A stretch of DNA of 56,083 nucleotides, taken from positions 1 to 56,083 of the forward strand of contig UQTV01000008.1 of the NCBI GenBank assembly GCA_900544095.1. The letters are read 5' to 3'. The position numbers were made by a program, and so were the translations under genes. The notes beneath the pieces are model-generated. The model worked only from the letters and a program-made list of their open reading frames with translations, was not told where the DNA came from and ran no database searches. Below, piece after piece: positions 34,647-42,980 of this stretch (positions within the stretch are counted from its first letter, which is position 1; each line of letters begins with the position of its first letter). This DNA is from an uncultured Collinsella sp. (GTDB lineage Bacteria > Actinomycetota > Coriobacteriia > Coriobacteriales > Coriobacteriaceae).

Positions 34647-35237
34647 ATGACCGAGATGTCCGAGCCGACGATTCGCCTGGCGACGCCCGAAGACGCGCCG
34701 GCGTTGCTTGCCATCTATGAGCCGTATGTGCGCCAGACGGCGATTACCTGCGAATACGAGGTGCCGAGCGTTGAGGAGTTCGCCGGGCGCATCGAGCGTA
34801 CGCTCAAGCGATATCCGTATTTGGTGATGGAATTGGACGGGCGTCCGGTAGGCTATGCCTATGTGAGTCCGCTTAACAGCCGCGAGGCATACGACTGGTC
34901 GGTCGAGACATCGATCTACCTGGCGCGCGATGTGCGCCACGGCGGGCTGGGCCGCAAGCTGCACGATGCGCTCAAGCAATGCCTGATCGCGATGGGCATC
35001 ACCAACATGTGTGCCCTCATCGCCGTGCCGCACGACAAGGACGACGAGTATCTGACGCACAACAGCCAGGACTTCCATGCCCATATGGGATATCGCTTGG
35101 TGGGTGCTTTCGACCGCTGTGCCCAAAAGTTCGGCCGCTGGTACGACATGTGCTGGATGGAGCTGGTCCTGGCCGAGCGCACCCCCAACCAGCCCAAACC
35201 AACCTGGTTCCCCGACCTTCCTAAACCTACCATTTAG
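34647..35237 (+). CDS. GNAT acetyltransferase, phosphinothricin N-acetyltransferase-like
   Basis: 196 residues. The pattern IRLATPEDAPALLAIYEPYVRQTAITCEYE, PVGYAYVSPLNSREAYDWSVETSIYL and DVRHGGLGRKLHDALK (the acetyl-CoA loop) matches the Pat/YncA group, which acetylates small amino compounds. GGGAGAAGGG precedes the ATG. The last codons run into the 45-bp palindromic repeat that starts at 35223, so the repeat supplies the final residues (PKPTI) and the stop. The natural substrate is unknown. Confidence 0.88.
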   Translation: MTEMSEPTIRLATPEDAPALLAIYEPYVRQTAITCEYEVPSVEEFAGRIERTLKRYPYLVMELDGRPVGYAYVSPLNSREAYDWSVETSIYLARDVRHGGLGRKLHDALKQCLIAMGITNMCALIAVPHDKDDEYLTHNSQDFHAHMGYRLVGAFDRCAQKFGRWYDMCWMELVLAERTPNQPKPTWFPDLPKPTI

Positions 35238-35263
35238 GGACAGGTTTATTTTGGCAGGTTTTT
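35223..35263 (+). repeat. ACCTGCCAAAA palindromic repeat, copy A
   Basis: Consensus of four copies, in two parts: ACCTGCCAAAAAGGGACAGG then TTTATTTTGGCAGGTTTTAT. The ends ACCTGCCAAAA and TTTTGGCAGGT are complementary. This copy reads AAACCTACCATTTAGGGACA at its left end and overlaps the 3' end of the acetyltransferase gene. Other copies are at 42981 (minus), 45116 (minus) and 54893 (plus). Confidence 0.85.
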
Positions 35264-35351
35264 GGCTGTCTTGTGGTATCAAATCGCCGCAAGTAGCGTG
35301 GCGTTTGTACGCTATTTTGACCTGGATTGTCCCCTCGGGACGCCTTGCGGG

Positions 35352-35475
35352 CTAAGTGAGTAGGCTTTTTTGGCGCAGGCCGAGCACAAAGCGTATCTGC
35401 CTTAGTAAAACCGCAGGTCACGGAGGTGGCTGTTTTGAATGTGCTCGACAGGTCGCGAAAAGTCTACTCACTTAG
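35352..35475 (+). repeat. Long hairpin element with AAACCGCAGG loop, copy 1
   Basis: CTAAGTGAGTAGGCTTTT (from 35352) pairs with AAAAGTCTACTCACTTAG (ends 35475), 18 bp with one G-T pair. Inside, CGAGCAC pairs with GTGCTCG. The loop carries TTAGTAAAACCGCAGGTCAC. A second copy is at 43761-43887, and a related core is at 50307-50480. No ORF. Confidence 0.85.
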
Positions 35476-35571
35476 ATTTACGGTGCTGGATATTTTGGGC
35501 AGGAACAGTTGAGCTTGGGCGGCGAGTGTTGCCAGGCGATGTTGGCATTTGCGCCATGCCGGCTTGAGATT

Positions 35572-35601
35572 TAATAAAAACCGCAGGTAAAACGTTTATT
35601 A
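35572..35601 (+). repeat. Small hairpin with the AAACCGCAGG motif
   Basis: TAATAAA (35572-35578) pairs with TTTATTA (35595-35601) and the loop reads AACCGCAGGTAAAACG. It shares the loop motif of the large elements. The rest of 35476-35571 shows nothing recognisable. Confidence 0.55.
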
Positions 35602-35626
35602 GGTACATTTTGCCTCGTTTGGTGCG

Positions 35627-36349
35627 CTAGCCGATGGGCTCGGTGTATTTGGCGCGGTCGGTGCGCTGGATACGCTTGGAGATATGGAGCGGGCGGCCGT
35701 CGGTGTCGTAGACGTAGTCGGTGATCAAGATCAGCGCCTGCCCACGCTCAACGTTGAGCAAAAACGCCTCGTTTTGCGAGGCATAGCACACCTCAAAGGT
35801 CTTATGTCCCTGTGCCGGCGCGCGATGGAATTCTTGGCGCAGCATGGCGTAGAGCGAACCGTTGATATCGCGATCGATGAGTGCCTCAAAGCTCGGTGGT
35901 AGATAGGTGGTTTCCAGGCACAGTGGCGCGTCGTCCAGGTAGCGCAGGCGGACAAGTTTGACGAGCTTGCTGCCTATGGCGGCGTCAAAGAACTTAGCTA
36001 TGCTGCCGGCCGCCTTGGCAAAGCCCGAGTCCACGGTGCGCGTGGTGGGCTTCATGCCCTGACCCTGGACTTGTGCCGTATAGCTCGAAAACACCAGGTT
36101 GTTCTCGTGGAGCGCGGGCGTGTCGGCCACAAAGGCGCCGCGCCCGCGCTCGGTTCGAATCAGGCCCTCGTCAACAAGCACCTTAAGGGCATGGCGCACG
36201 GTGCTGCGCGACAGGCCCGATTCGTCCATGAGTTCCATCTCAGACGGCAGTTTATCTCCGCGGGCGTAGGTGCCGGCGGCAATGCGGTCGCGAAGCGTTG
36301 CCGCCAGACGCTCGTATTGGGTCAAGTTCTTTTTCGACGAAGTGCTCAT
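35627..36349 (-). CDS. GntR-family regulator with UTRA domain (regulator 1)
   Basis: 240 residues. N-terminal GntR winged helix (about 8-75: GDKLPSEMELMDESGLSRSTVRHALKVLVDEGLIRTERGRGAFV), then a UTRA effector domain (about 90-235) with LVKLVRLRYLDDAPLCLETTYLP and ITDYVYDTDGRPLHISKR. HutC/FarR-type regulators of this build bind sugar phosphates or similar ligands. It is transcribed divergently from the SIS gene at 36555, and two near-identical 18-bp boxes lie in the shared region, one 11 bp before this start. It therefore probably represses both itself and the SIS gene. Confidence 0.92.
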   Translation of the reverse strand: MSTSSKKNLTQYERLAATLRDRIAAGTYARGDKLPSEMELMDESGLSRSTVRHALKVLVDEGLIRTERGRGAFVADTPALHENNLVFSSYTAQVQGQGMKPTTRTVDSGFAKAAGSIAKFFDAAIGSKLVKLVRLRYLDDAPLCLETTYLPPSFEALIDRDINGSLYAMLRQEFHRAPAQGHKTFEVCYASQNEAFLLNVERGQALILITDYVYDTDGRPLHISKRIQRTDRAKYTEPIG

Positions 36350-36359
36350 GCGAACAACC

Positions 36360-36377
36360 TGTATCTAACTTGTATGC
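36360..36377. promoter_or_regulatory. Candidate GntR operator 1a
   Basis: TGTATCTAACTTGTATGC, 17 of 18 identical to the box at 36499. A half-similar CATGTATCCAACATG lies at 36391-36405. It is next to the regulator start codon. Confidence 0.6.
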
Positions 36378-36498
36378 TTACAGAACCAAGCATGTATCCA
36401 ACATGACAACAAAACCGCTGGTAATGGCTTGCCGAAAACTTTACCAGCAATATTTCTAAGACAAATATAGCATACAACTAGTCGACATAACCAAAACA

Positions 36499-36516
36499 TG
36501 TATGTAACTTGTATGC
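36499..36516. promoter_or_regulatory. Candidate GntR operator 1b
   Basis: TGTATGTAACTTGTATGC, 39 bp before the SIS start, a near-copy of 36360-36377. The intervening DNA is AT-rich for this genome (TTTACCAGCAATATTTCTAA) and includes GCATACAACT, an inverted half-site. It probably holds the divergent promoters. Confidence 0.6.
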
Positions 36517-36554
36517 CATCGAGAGCATCAAACGAGAAGAAAGGCTGATGCACG

Positions 36555-37547
36555 ATGACTACTCAGGAACAGGTTAAGGACGTCGTCTCCCAGGTTTTGG
36601 CTGACAAGGCAGACAAGGGCGGCATCAAGCGCGTCGTGTGGATTGGCGCCGGTGGATCCAACGGCGGCAACTATCCTGCCCAGTACTTTATGGAGCACGA
36701 GGCCACGCAGGTCGTGAGCTCCAGCTACACCAGCAACGAGTTCGTGCACGCCACGCCTGCCTACGTCAACGAGAACACCCTGGCCGTCGTCGTGTCCATG
36801 CGCGGCACCAAGGAGACCATCGTCGCCGCCCAGGTCGCCAAGAACCACGGCGCCAGCACCATCGCCATCTATGTTGACGAGTCCGGCCTCACCGAGGTCT
36901 GCGACTACAAGATCCAGTACGACAGCCTGGCCATCGACGAGTCCTGCATGGGCCGCACCAACTCCGCCGTCGTGACCATGATTGCTATGGAGCTTACGCA
37001 GCAGACCGAGGGCTATGCCGAGTACGAGACCGCTATGGCCGCCTTCGACTTGGTCGACCCCATCTATCGCAAGGCCGTCGAGTACACCCGTCCGCTCGCA
37101 GCCAAGTGGGCCGAGCAGAACGCCGACAAGCCCTGCATCAACGTGATGGCTCAGGGTCCGCTCTTTGGTGCCGCCTACGTCTTTAGCATCTGCAACGTGC
37201 AGGAGATGCTGCAGATCGACTCCTGCACCATCAACACCTGCGACTTCTTCCACGGTCCCTTCGAGATCCTGGACAAGCGTACCTCGCTGTTCCAGCTCAT
37301 CAGCGTCGGCCGCAGCCGCTGCAACGACGAGCGCGGCATTCGCTTTGTCAACCAGTACGGTGGTGAGCGCGTCTACCAGCTCGACGCCAAGGAGCTCGGC
37401 CTCAACGACATCAAGGACAGCGTGAGCGAGTACTTCAACCACCTGATCTTTGCCCCGATCCTCAACAACGTCTACATGCGTGCGCTCTCCGCCGTCACCC
37501 ACAAGGACTACATGACGCGCCGCTACATGTGGAAGCTGGATTACTAA
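36555..37547 (+). CDS. SIS-domain sugar-phosphate enzyme, FrlB/GfrF deglycase-like (SIS 1)
   Basis: 330 residues with two SIS subdomains: WIGAGGSNGGNYPAQYF and VVSMRGTKETIVAAQVAK in the first, AQGPLFGAAYVF and FHGPFEILD in the second. The C-terminus TRRYMWKLDY is shared with the SIS at 41896 and resembles FrlB. Glu217 and His233 are 16 residues apart, as in GlmS (Glu488/His504) and FraB. The residues before the His are CDFF, not GEYF as in SIS 2 and 3. Predicted to cleave or isomerise a 6-phosphorylated sugar-amine, for example fructosamine or glucosamine-type substrates. GAAAGG precedes the start region. It is under regulator 1 by position. Confidence 0.85.
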   Translation: MTTQEQVKDVVSQVLADKADKGGIKRVVWIGAGGSNGGNYPAQYFMEHEATQVVSSSYTSNEFVHATPAYVNENTLAVVVSMRGTKETIVAAQVAKNHGASTIAIYVDESGLTEVCDYKIQYDSLAIDESCMGRTNSAVVTMIAMELTQQTEGYAEYETAMAAFDLVDPIYRKAVEYTRPLAAKWAEQNADKPCINVMAQGPLFGAAYVFSICNVQEMLQIDSCTINTCDFFHGPFEILDKRTSLFQLISVGRSRCNDERGIRFVNQYGGERVYQLDAKELGLNDIKDSVSEYFNHLIFAPILNNVYMRALSAVTHKDYMTRRYMWKLDY

Positions 37548-37583
37548 GGGATAGAGCGGCCTAACAGCCCAATACCCCTCATG

Positions 37584-37650
37584 AGTTGCGGTGGAATAGT
37601 TCCTGTTTGGGGGCGTGAAGCCTCTGTTTGAGAACTATTTCACTGCAACT
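37584..37650. repeat. Inverted repeat after SIS 1
   Basis: AGTTGCGGTGGAATAGTTC (37584-37602) pairs with GAACTATTTCACTGCAACT (37632-37650) over 19 bp with two G-T pairs and a 29-nt loop. There is no T-run, so it is not a standard terminator. Confidence 0.7.
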
Positions 37651-37658
37651 GCTAGAGC

Positions 37659-37708
37659 GGCACTTGGGGACGTTCCCTTTCTGCCGGCAGTTGGGGACAC
37701 TCCTTGTG
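37659..37708 (+). repeat. GGGGAC-family repeat, partial copy 3
   Basis: CGGCACTTGGGGACGTTCCC then TTTCTGCCGGCAGTTGGGGA repeat the left block of the elements at 474 and 6391. Only the left block is present. Confidence 0.7.
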
Positions 37709-37751
37709 TCGAGAGATTTCCCGTTCGCCGATTTGTGCCTTGAAAAATGTA

Positions 37752-37768
37752 TATAACGACTATAACGT
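37752..37768. promoter_or_regulatory. TATAACG direct repeat before the EamA transporter
   Basis: TATAACGAC followed by TATAACGT. The second half is the reverse complement of ACGTTATA, found before the PTS operon (39059) and regulator 2 (45202). It may be an operator, and TATAAC could also serve as a -10 box. Confidence 0.45.
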
Positions 37769-37807
37769 AGTGTGAAACATATTGGAAACAATACCGAGGA
37801 GGCTGCG

Positions 37808-38890
37808 TTGAAGAAAAGCAATCTGGGCTATGTGCTGGTGCTGATCGCCGCGCTTATGTGGGGCAGCATCGGAATCTTTGTAAACGGCATCTCGGCCATG
37901 GGCGTTACGTCCCAGAGTATGGCTGCCTTTCGCTTGTTGTCGGGTGCCGTCTTAATGGCTCCGGTCTTGGCATTCATGGGTTGCCAGGGAGGTGCTCGTG
38001 AGGGAAAGGCATCGGGTCCCCTGGCACTGTTCAAGGCAAGTCCTAAAGAGCTTGTTCCTTGTGCGCTTCTTGGCATTATCGGCCTCGCCACCGCTAACAC
38101 GCTTTATTACGAGTGCATGGGCGAGGTGGGCATGTCCACGGCCTCGGTGCTGCTTTACACCTCGCCGGTGTTTGGCGTCATGCTCGGTCGCGTACTTTAT
38201 CGCGAGGATGTGACTCCCAACAAGCTCGTTGCCATCGCTTTTAACATCGGTGGCTGTGTACTTGCAGTGACCGATGGCGACCTTTCCGGTTTTCATTTTT
38301 CGGTTTGGGGCGTCACGTCGGGCGTGATTGCGGGCTTTTGTGGCGCGTCGCTCGCGGTGTTTAGCCGGATAGCAACCAAGACGGTCCACCCGCTGGCTGT
38401 CACGTTTTGGGGCCTTGTTTTTGGCGGTGCGGTTATGGCGGCTATCGCGGCTCCGTGGCCAGATGTCGCCGCGGCAATGTCGCCACAGCTGCTGCTGCTG
38501 TTCCTTGGCTTTGGACTCATCCCCACAGCCGTGGCCTATGTCTTATATATGCAGGGTCTGTCCATGGGGCTCGAGACGTCGAAAGTTCCCGTCGTAATGT
38601 CATTCGAGACGGTCGTCACCGTGCTGCTGGGCATTGGTGTCTACGCCGAGCCCGCCGGTGCGATCAAGGTTCTGGGCATCGTTTTGGTGCTCGCGTCCAT
38701 CGTGATCATGAACACCGACTTTTCCAAGCTGCGCAACAGTGTGTTTGTCGGCCATGTCATTGAGAGCATGACCTTTAAGCCCAACGCGTGGTGGACGGAG
38801 AAATCGCAGGACATGGATCTGTTCCGCGAGCGCACGGGCATTACGCTGGAGCCCACCGTGCAGGAAAGCCCCTGGTACTTCGTGCGATAG
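37808..38890 (+). CDS. EamA-family (DMT superfamily) transporter
   Basis: 360 residues with ten membrane helices. The two EamA repeats begin YVLVLIAALMWGSIGIFVNG and FSVWGVTSGVIAGFCGASLAVFSR. These export or import amino acids, nucleosides or metabolites, and the substrate is unknown here. The start is taken as TTG 37808 because GAGGAGG lies 5 nt before it, while the GTG at 37772 has no such site. A hydrophilic C-terminal tail of about 60 residues (from NTDFSKLRN to SPWYFVR) extends past the last helix, unusual for the family. It shares a promoter motif with the PTS operon, so a role in the same pathway is possible. Confidence 0.87.
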   Translation: MKKSNLGYVLVLIAALMWGSIGIFVNGISAMGVTSQSMAAFRLLSGAVLMAPVLAFMGCQGGAREGKASGPLALFKASPKELVPCALLGIIGLATANTLYYECMGEVGMSTASVLLYTSPVFGVMLGRVLYREDVTPNKLVAIAFNIGGCVLAVTDGDLSGFHFSVWGVTSGVIAGFCGASLAVFSRIATKTVHPLAVTFWGLVFGGAVMAAIAAPWPDVAAAMSPQLLLLFLGFGLIPTAVAYVLYMQGLSMGLETSKVPVVMSFETVVTVLLGIGVYAEPAGAIKVLGIVLVLASIVIMNTDFSKLRNSVFVGHVIESMTFKPNAWWTEKSQDMDLFRERTGITLEPTVQESPWYFVR

Positions 38891-38918
38891 GGGATTGGCG
38901 GAGTGTTTGAGCAGGTAG

Positions 38919-38939
38919 CGCCCGGCGTTTGGCCGGGCG
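38919..38939 (+). terminator. Weak terminator after the EamA gene
   Basis: CGCCCGGC pairs with GCCGGGCG around GTTTG. No T-run follows, so termination is uncertain. Confidence 0.4.
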
Positions 38940-39049
38940 GTGCCTAGCCAGCGCCGACCTACCCAAGACCATCGTTTCGATTGCGTTAAACCCGCCAACG
39001 GTCGTTTTTCACCCGCGAACGGTTTATATGCTAATTAGCAAAATAAGCA

Positions 39050-39079
39050 ACGTATAAGACGTTATAATGACCATAACGA
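39050..39079. promoter_or_regulatory. Candidate operator/promoter of the mannose-family PTS operon
   Basis: ACGTATAAG is followed by ACGTTATAATGACC and ATAACG. CGTTAT (39060-39065) and ATAACG (39073-39078) form an inverted repeat, and TATAAT within it is a consensus -10. Shared core with 37761 and 45202. Confidence 0.5.
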
Positions 39080-39094
39080 AAAGGAGGAGGCAAG

Positions 39095-40018
39095 ATGAAT
39101 CAGATCATTCTCGCATCTCATGGCGGCCTGGCCGCAGGCGCCAAAGACACGCTCGAGATGGTTCTCGGCGACGTGTCGAACGTCCACGTCGTGTCGCTTG
39201 CTCGTGACGACAAGGAGCCCATCACCAATAAGGTGGACGCCATGATCGCCACGTTCAACGCGGACGACACCGTCTATGTGCTGACCGATATGCTCGGCAG
39301 CTCGGTCAACAACAACATGGTCGAGCTTTCCAAGAACGGCACGAAGTTCACGGTTGTCAGCGGTTTCAACATTCCGCTGGCACTGACGCTCGCTATGAGC
39401 CCCGTCCCCATCAAGGGCGCCGAGCTCGCGGCCCTCATCAACGAGGCCCGTACCGGTCTGACCAACCCCAACGCACCGGTCGAGGCCGTCGCGGCTCCCG
39501 CCAAGAAGGCCAAGGCGTCCCGTCACAGCTCTGGTCCCGCCAAGATCGTCCTCGCACGTCTTGACTACCGTCTGCTGCACGGCCAGGTCGTCTTTACCTG
39601 GACCACCAAGGTTCAGGCCGAGCGCATCATCGTCGTCGACAACGCTGCCGCCAACGATGACATCAAGAAGGGCGCTCTTAAGCTGGCCAAGCCCCAGGGC
39701 GTGCGCCTGAACGTCTTCACCGTCGAGTGTGCCCTCGCCAAGATGGACAAGCTCAACACCCTCGGCGAGCGCGTCATGTTTGTCTTTGGCAACACTGCCG
39801 AGATGCTGCAGTTCTGCCAGGGCTACAAGCTCGACGCCATCAACCTGGGCGCCACCGCCAACCACGACGGTGCCGATCAGATTGGCGGCAAGGACAGCTC
39901 CGTCTTCTTCGACGCCACCCAGAAGGCCGACGTCAACCAGCTGCTCGACATGGGCATCAAGCTCTACGTCCAGCAGACCCCTACGTATCAGAGCGTCGAC
40001 ATCGACGCCAAGCTGTAA
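39095..40018 (+). CDS. PTS mannose-family EIIAB, fused
   Basis: 307 residues. The IIA domain (1-125) begins MNQIILASHGG with phospho-acceptor His9. An Ala/Lys/Pro-rich linker (128-147) leads to the IIB domain (148-307), which has LARLDYRLLHGQVVFTW with His162. Such fusions are the ManX type. AAGGAGGAGGC precedes the ATG. It heads the IIAB-IIC-IID-SIS operon. The downstream SIS enzyme implies that the imported phosphosugar is an amino-sugar or Amadori compound, as in the gfr system of Salmonella. Confidence 0.93.
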   Translation: MNQIILASHGGLAAGAKDTLEMVLGDVSNVHVVSLARDDKEPITNKVDAMIATFNADDTVYVLTDMLGSSVNNNMVELSKNGTKFTVVSGFNIPLALTLAMSPVPIKGAELAALINEARTGLTNPNAPVEAVAAPAKKAKASRHSSGPAKIVLARLDYRLLHGQVVFTWTTKVQAERIIVVDNAAANDDIKKGALKLAKPQGVRLNVFTVECALAKMDKLNTLGERVMFVFGNTAEMLQFCQGYKLDAINLGATANHDGADQIGGKDSSVFFDATQKADVNQLLDMGIKLYVQQTPTYQSVDIDAKL

Positions 40019-40054
40019 TCAACCAGGCTTTTGCCTGACTGAAAGGAGAAGGGT

Positions 40055-40849
40055 ATGAATACGTTCATCAGTGCGGTGCTCGTCGGCCTCGTCGGCGTGT
40101 TCTGCATGTGGGACTCCCGCCTGCTCGGTCGTCTTAACTTCGAGCAGCCCCTCGTTGGCGCTACGCTCGTCGGTCTGCTGCTGGGCGATGTGCCCACCGG
40201 CCTTGCCGTCGGTGCCGCCGTCGAGCTCGTGTCCATGGGCCTGGTGCAGGTCGGTGCCGCCGTTCCGCCCGATATGGTCCTGGGCGGCATCGTGGCCGCT
40301 GCCTTTGCGTGCCTGACCGATGCTTCCGCCGAGACCGCCATGACGATCGCCATCCCGGTCGCCGTCCTGGGTCAGCTTCTCGGCATCGTGTTTCGTTCCA
40401 TCATCGCCGTCCTCACCCATGTGGCAGATAACGCGATTGATAACGGAAAGTTCAAGACCGCCTACCGTATGCACATCTGCGCCGGCTCCGGTTTGTACGC
40501 CATCATGTACTTCCTGCCGATTTTCCTCGCCGTCTTTGTTGGCACCGACCTGGTTCAGGCCATCGTCAACATGGTTCCCGAGTGGCTGTCCACTGGTCTT
40601 AACGTTTCGACCAAGATCATGACCGCCTACGGCTTGGCTCTGCTGCTCACCATGATGATCAAGAAGGGTATGACTCCGTTCCTGTTCATCGGTTTCCTGC
40701 TCGCCGCTTACCTCAACCTGTCCGTCATCGCGGTCGCTCTGATCGGTGTGTGCCTGGCTGTCGTCTTCATGGGCTTCAAGTTCAACGGTTCCCATGCAGC
40801 CGCCGGTGTCGATTCCGACTACGATCCGCTCGAAGACGACGAAGACTAA
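40055..40849 (+). CDS. PTS mannose-family EIIC
   Basis: 264 residues, membrane permease component. NTFISAVLVGLVGVFCMWDSRLLGR and NFEQPLVGATLVGLLLGDVPTGLAVGAAVELV are the family N-terminus. The acidic tail DSDYDPLEDDED ends the protein. GAAAGGAGAAGG precedes the ATG. It forms the translocation channel with IID. Confidence 0.94.
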   Translation: MNTFISAVLVGLVGVFCMWDSRLLGRLNFEQPLVGATLVGLLLGDVPTGLAVGAAVELVSMGLVQVGAAVPPDMVLGGIVAAAFACLTDASAETAMTIAIPVAVLGQLLGIVFRSIIAVLTHVADNAIDNGKFKTAYRMHICAGSGLYAIMYFLPIFLAVFVGTDLVQAIVNMVPEWLSTGLNVSTKIMTAYGLALLLTMMIKKGMTPFLFIGFLLAAYLNLSVIAVALIGVCLAVVFMGFKFNGSHAAAGVDSDYDPLEDDED

Positions 40850-40862
40850 GGAGGAACACACT

Positions 40863-41696
40863 ATGGCAACCGCAACCAAGGACGTGTCCCTGAACAAGAA
40901 GGTCAGCCAGTTCTTCTGGCGCTCCTGGGCCATCCAGGCCTCTTGGAACTACGAGCGTCAGATGAACATGGGCTTCCTCTACGGTATGGTTCCCACGCTC
41001 GATCGCCTCTATCCGGACGAGTCCGACCCCAAGCAGCTTGCTGCTAAGAAAGAGGCTTACCACCGTCACATGGCGTTCTACAACTGCACCCCGCAGACGA
41101 GCGCTTTCATCCTGGGCCTCGCCGCCTCCATGGAGGAGGAGTACGCCAAGGATCCCGAGAACTTCAACCCCGATTCGATTAATGCGGTCAAGACCTCCCT
41201 TATGGGCCCGCTTTCCGGCATCGGTGACTCCTTCTTCCAGGGCACCATCCGCGTTATCGCCTTTGGCTTGGGCGTTCAGCTGGCTCAGCAGGGCTCCATC
41301 ATGGGCCCGATCCTGGCCCTTCTCATCTCCATCGTCCCCTCCGTGCTGATTACTTGGTTCGCAGCCAAGATGGGCTATCAGGGCGGCCACGAGTACCTGA
41401 ACAAGCTTCAGGGCGGCGATCTCATGGAGAAGCTCATGTATGTCTGCGGCATCGTGGGTCTTATGTCCGTGGGCGGCATGATCGCCACGCTGATCGGCGC
41501 CACCACCCCGCTGCAGTTCGCTGACGGCACCGTCGTTATCCAGGACATCCTGGACGGCATGATGCCCCAGATGATCTCCCTTGGCCTCACCGGCCTTATG
41601 TACTGGCTCATCAAGAAGAACGTCAACACCGGTTGGCTTCTCGTGATCGCCATTGTGGGCGGCATCGCCCTCTCCGCGGTCGGCATCCTGGCTTAG
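40863..41696 (+). CDS. PTS mannose-family EIID
   Basis: 277 residues. SQFFWRSWAIQASWNYERQMNMGFLYGMVPTL, HMAFYNCTPQTSAFILGLAASMEEE, and SLMGPLSGIGDSFFQGTIRVIAFG are signatures of IID. Several C-terminal membrane segments follow. TAAGGAGGAACAC precedes the ATG, and the in-frame extension upstream into IIC is rejected. It lies 13 bp after IIC. Confidence 0.95.
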   Translation: MATATKDVSLNKKVSQFFWRSWAIQASWNYERQMNMGFLYGMVPTLDRLYPDESDPKQLAAKKEAYHRHMAFYNCTPQTSAFILGLAASMEEEYAKDPENFNPDSINAVKTSLMGPLSGIGDSFFQGTIRVIAFGLGVQLAQQGSIMGPILALLISIVPSVLITWFAAKMGYQGGHEYLNKLQGGDLMEKLMYVCGIVGLMSVGGMIATLIGATTPLQFADGTVVIQDILDGMMPQMISLGLTGLMYWLIKKNVNTGWLLVIAIVGGIALSAVGILA

Positions 41697-41730
41697 TCGC
41701 GACTAAGCGCCTAACCGCTTTCCCCCGGGG

Positions 41731-41764
41731 GCCTGCCTGGCATCCCATACCCCAGGCAGGCTTC
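41731..41764 (+). terminator. Terminator-like hairpin between IID and SIS 2
   Basis: GCCTGCCTGG (41731-41740) pairs with CCAGGCAGGC (41752-41761), followed by TTCC. The T-run is poor, so SIS 2 may be expressed by read-through at a reduced level. Confidence 0.5.
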
Positions 41765-41895
41765 CATCCCTAAATGTGTCAAAGGGACAGTTCCCTTGTC
41801 ACATCCTCAACGGGCCGGCGACTCGGTCCTAACTACGGTAACCCTGCGTGCGTCCGGCAATGTGGCGCCGCAAAAAATCGAAAGGAATGTGTCAG

Positions 41896-42879
41896 ATGTA
41901 CGAGATCGACCTTAACCTCCCTAAGCAGATTGTCGCTGACGTCCTGTCCAACCACGAGATCCACAGCGTCGCCTTCGTCGGCTGCGGCGCTTCCATGTCC
42001 GACCTTTACCCCGCCAAGTACTTCCTGGCCAACAACACGGACAAGCTGAACGTTCAGATCTTCACCGCTAACGAGTTCAACTACGACACGCCTTCCTGGG
42101 TCAACGAGCACACCTTCGTGATCACCTGCTCCCTCGGTGGCTCCACGCCCGAGACCGTCGAGGCCAACAAGACCGCCAAGAAGCACAACTGCCCGGTCGT
42201 CTCCCTCACCAACAAGGCCGGCTCCGCTCTGACCGTCGACGCCGACCACGTCATCGTTCACGGCTTCCACGCCAACTACGCTGCCAAGTGCGAGAAGCCC
42301 GGCTACGCCATTGCTCTTGCTCTCGAGATCCTTCAGCAGACCGAAGGCTATGACCACTACGAGGACATGATCACCGGCCTCACCAACGTCTTCGAGCTCT
42401 GCGAGAACGCCGCTCAGTCCGCCAAGGGCCTCGCCAAGCAGTTCGCCCAGGACTTCAAGGACGACAAGATGATCTACTTCATGGCCTCTGGTGCCTCCGA
42501 GAAGATGGCTTATTCTCACGCCGCCTTCCTGTTCACCGAGATGCAGTGGATCGACGCCGCCGCCTACAACACCGGCGAGTACTTCCACGGCCCGTTCGAG
42601 GTTTCCACCGAGGGTAAGCCCTACGTCTTCTTCATGTCCGACGGTGCTACCCGTCCGATGGACGCTCGCGCCCTCACCTTCCTTAAGCGCATGGGCGCCA
42701 AGGTCGCTCTGATCGACTCCAAGGACTACGGTCTGGCCGACGCCGTGCCGGCAAGCGTCGTCACCTACTTCAACCCGCTGCTGCACCTCGCCGTTATGCG
42801 CGAGTACGGCAACCAGATCGCCGAGGCCCGTCAGCACCCGCTGACCATGCGTCGCTACATGTGGAAGCTTTCCTACTAA
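41896..42879 (+). CDS. SIS-domain sugar-phosphate enzyme, FrlB/GfrF deglycase-like (SIS 2)
   Basis: 327 residues. VGCGASMSDLYPAKYFL and ITCSLGGSTPETVEANK form the first SIS site, and FMASGASEKMAYSHAAFLF and TGEYFHGPFE form the second. Glu215 and His231 keep the 16-residue spacing of the GlmS/FraB catalytic pair. The C-terminus MRRYMWKLSY matches SIS 1. ATG 41896 is chosen over 41887, which almost touches AAAGGA. It follows the PTS genes and is predicted to cleave the imported 6-phospho sugar-amine into a hexose 6-phosphate and an amine or amino acid. Confidence 0.88.
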   Translation: MYEIDLNLPKQIVADVLSNHEIHSVAFVGCGASMSDLYPAKYFLANNTDKLNVQIFTANEFNYDTPSWVNEHTFVITCSLGGSTPETVEANKTAKKHNCPVVSLTNKAGSALTVDADHVIVHGFHANYAAKCEKPGYAIALALEILQQTEGYDHYEDMITGLTNVFELCENAAQSAKGLAKQFAQDFKDDKMIYFMASGASEKMAYSHAAFLFTEMQWIDAAAYNTGEYFHGPFEVSTEGKPYVFFMSDGATRPMDARALTFLKRMGAKVALIDSKDYGLADAVPASVVTYFNPLLHLAVMREYGNQIAEARQHPLTMRRYMWKLSY

Positions 42880-42913
42880 TCACAAGTAAGTAGACCTTAC
42901 GGGTTGATTGAGA

Positions 42914-42944
42914 GGGGATGGGGTTTTGCCCCGTCCCCTTTTTT
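42914..42944 (+). terminator. Terminator of the PTS-SIS 2 operon
   Basis: GGGGATGGGG (42914-42923) pairs with CCCCGTCCCC (42929-42938), one G-T pair, followed by TTTTTT. Confidence 0.92.
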
Positions 42945-42980
42945 GCTTTGGGGAGGGCGTGTCTGTCGCGTCGCAAAACA

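Noticed and set aside
35352..35475. Attachment site of an integrative element
   Set aside because: The repeat pair 35352/43761 could be read as attL/attR, but no integrase lies between and the ends are inverted repeats, not direct core sites.
41810..41870. CGGTCCTAACTACGGTAACC looked like a 23S rRNA fragment
   Set aside because: Only a few bases resemble the rRNA GGTCCTAAGGTAGC sequence, the rest does not continue, and no rRNA flanks are present.
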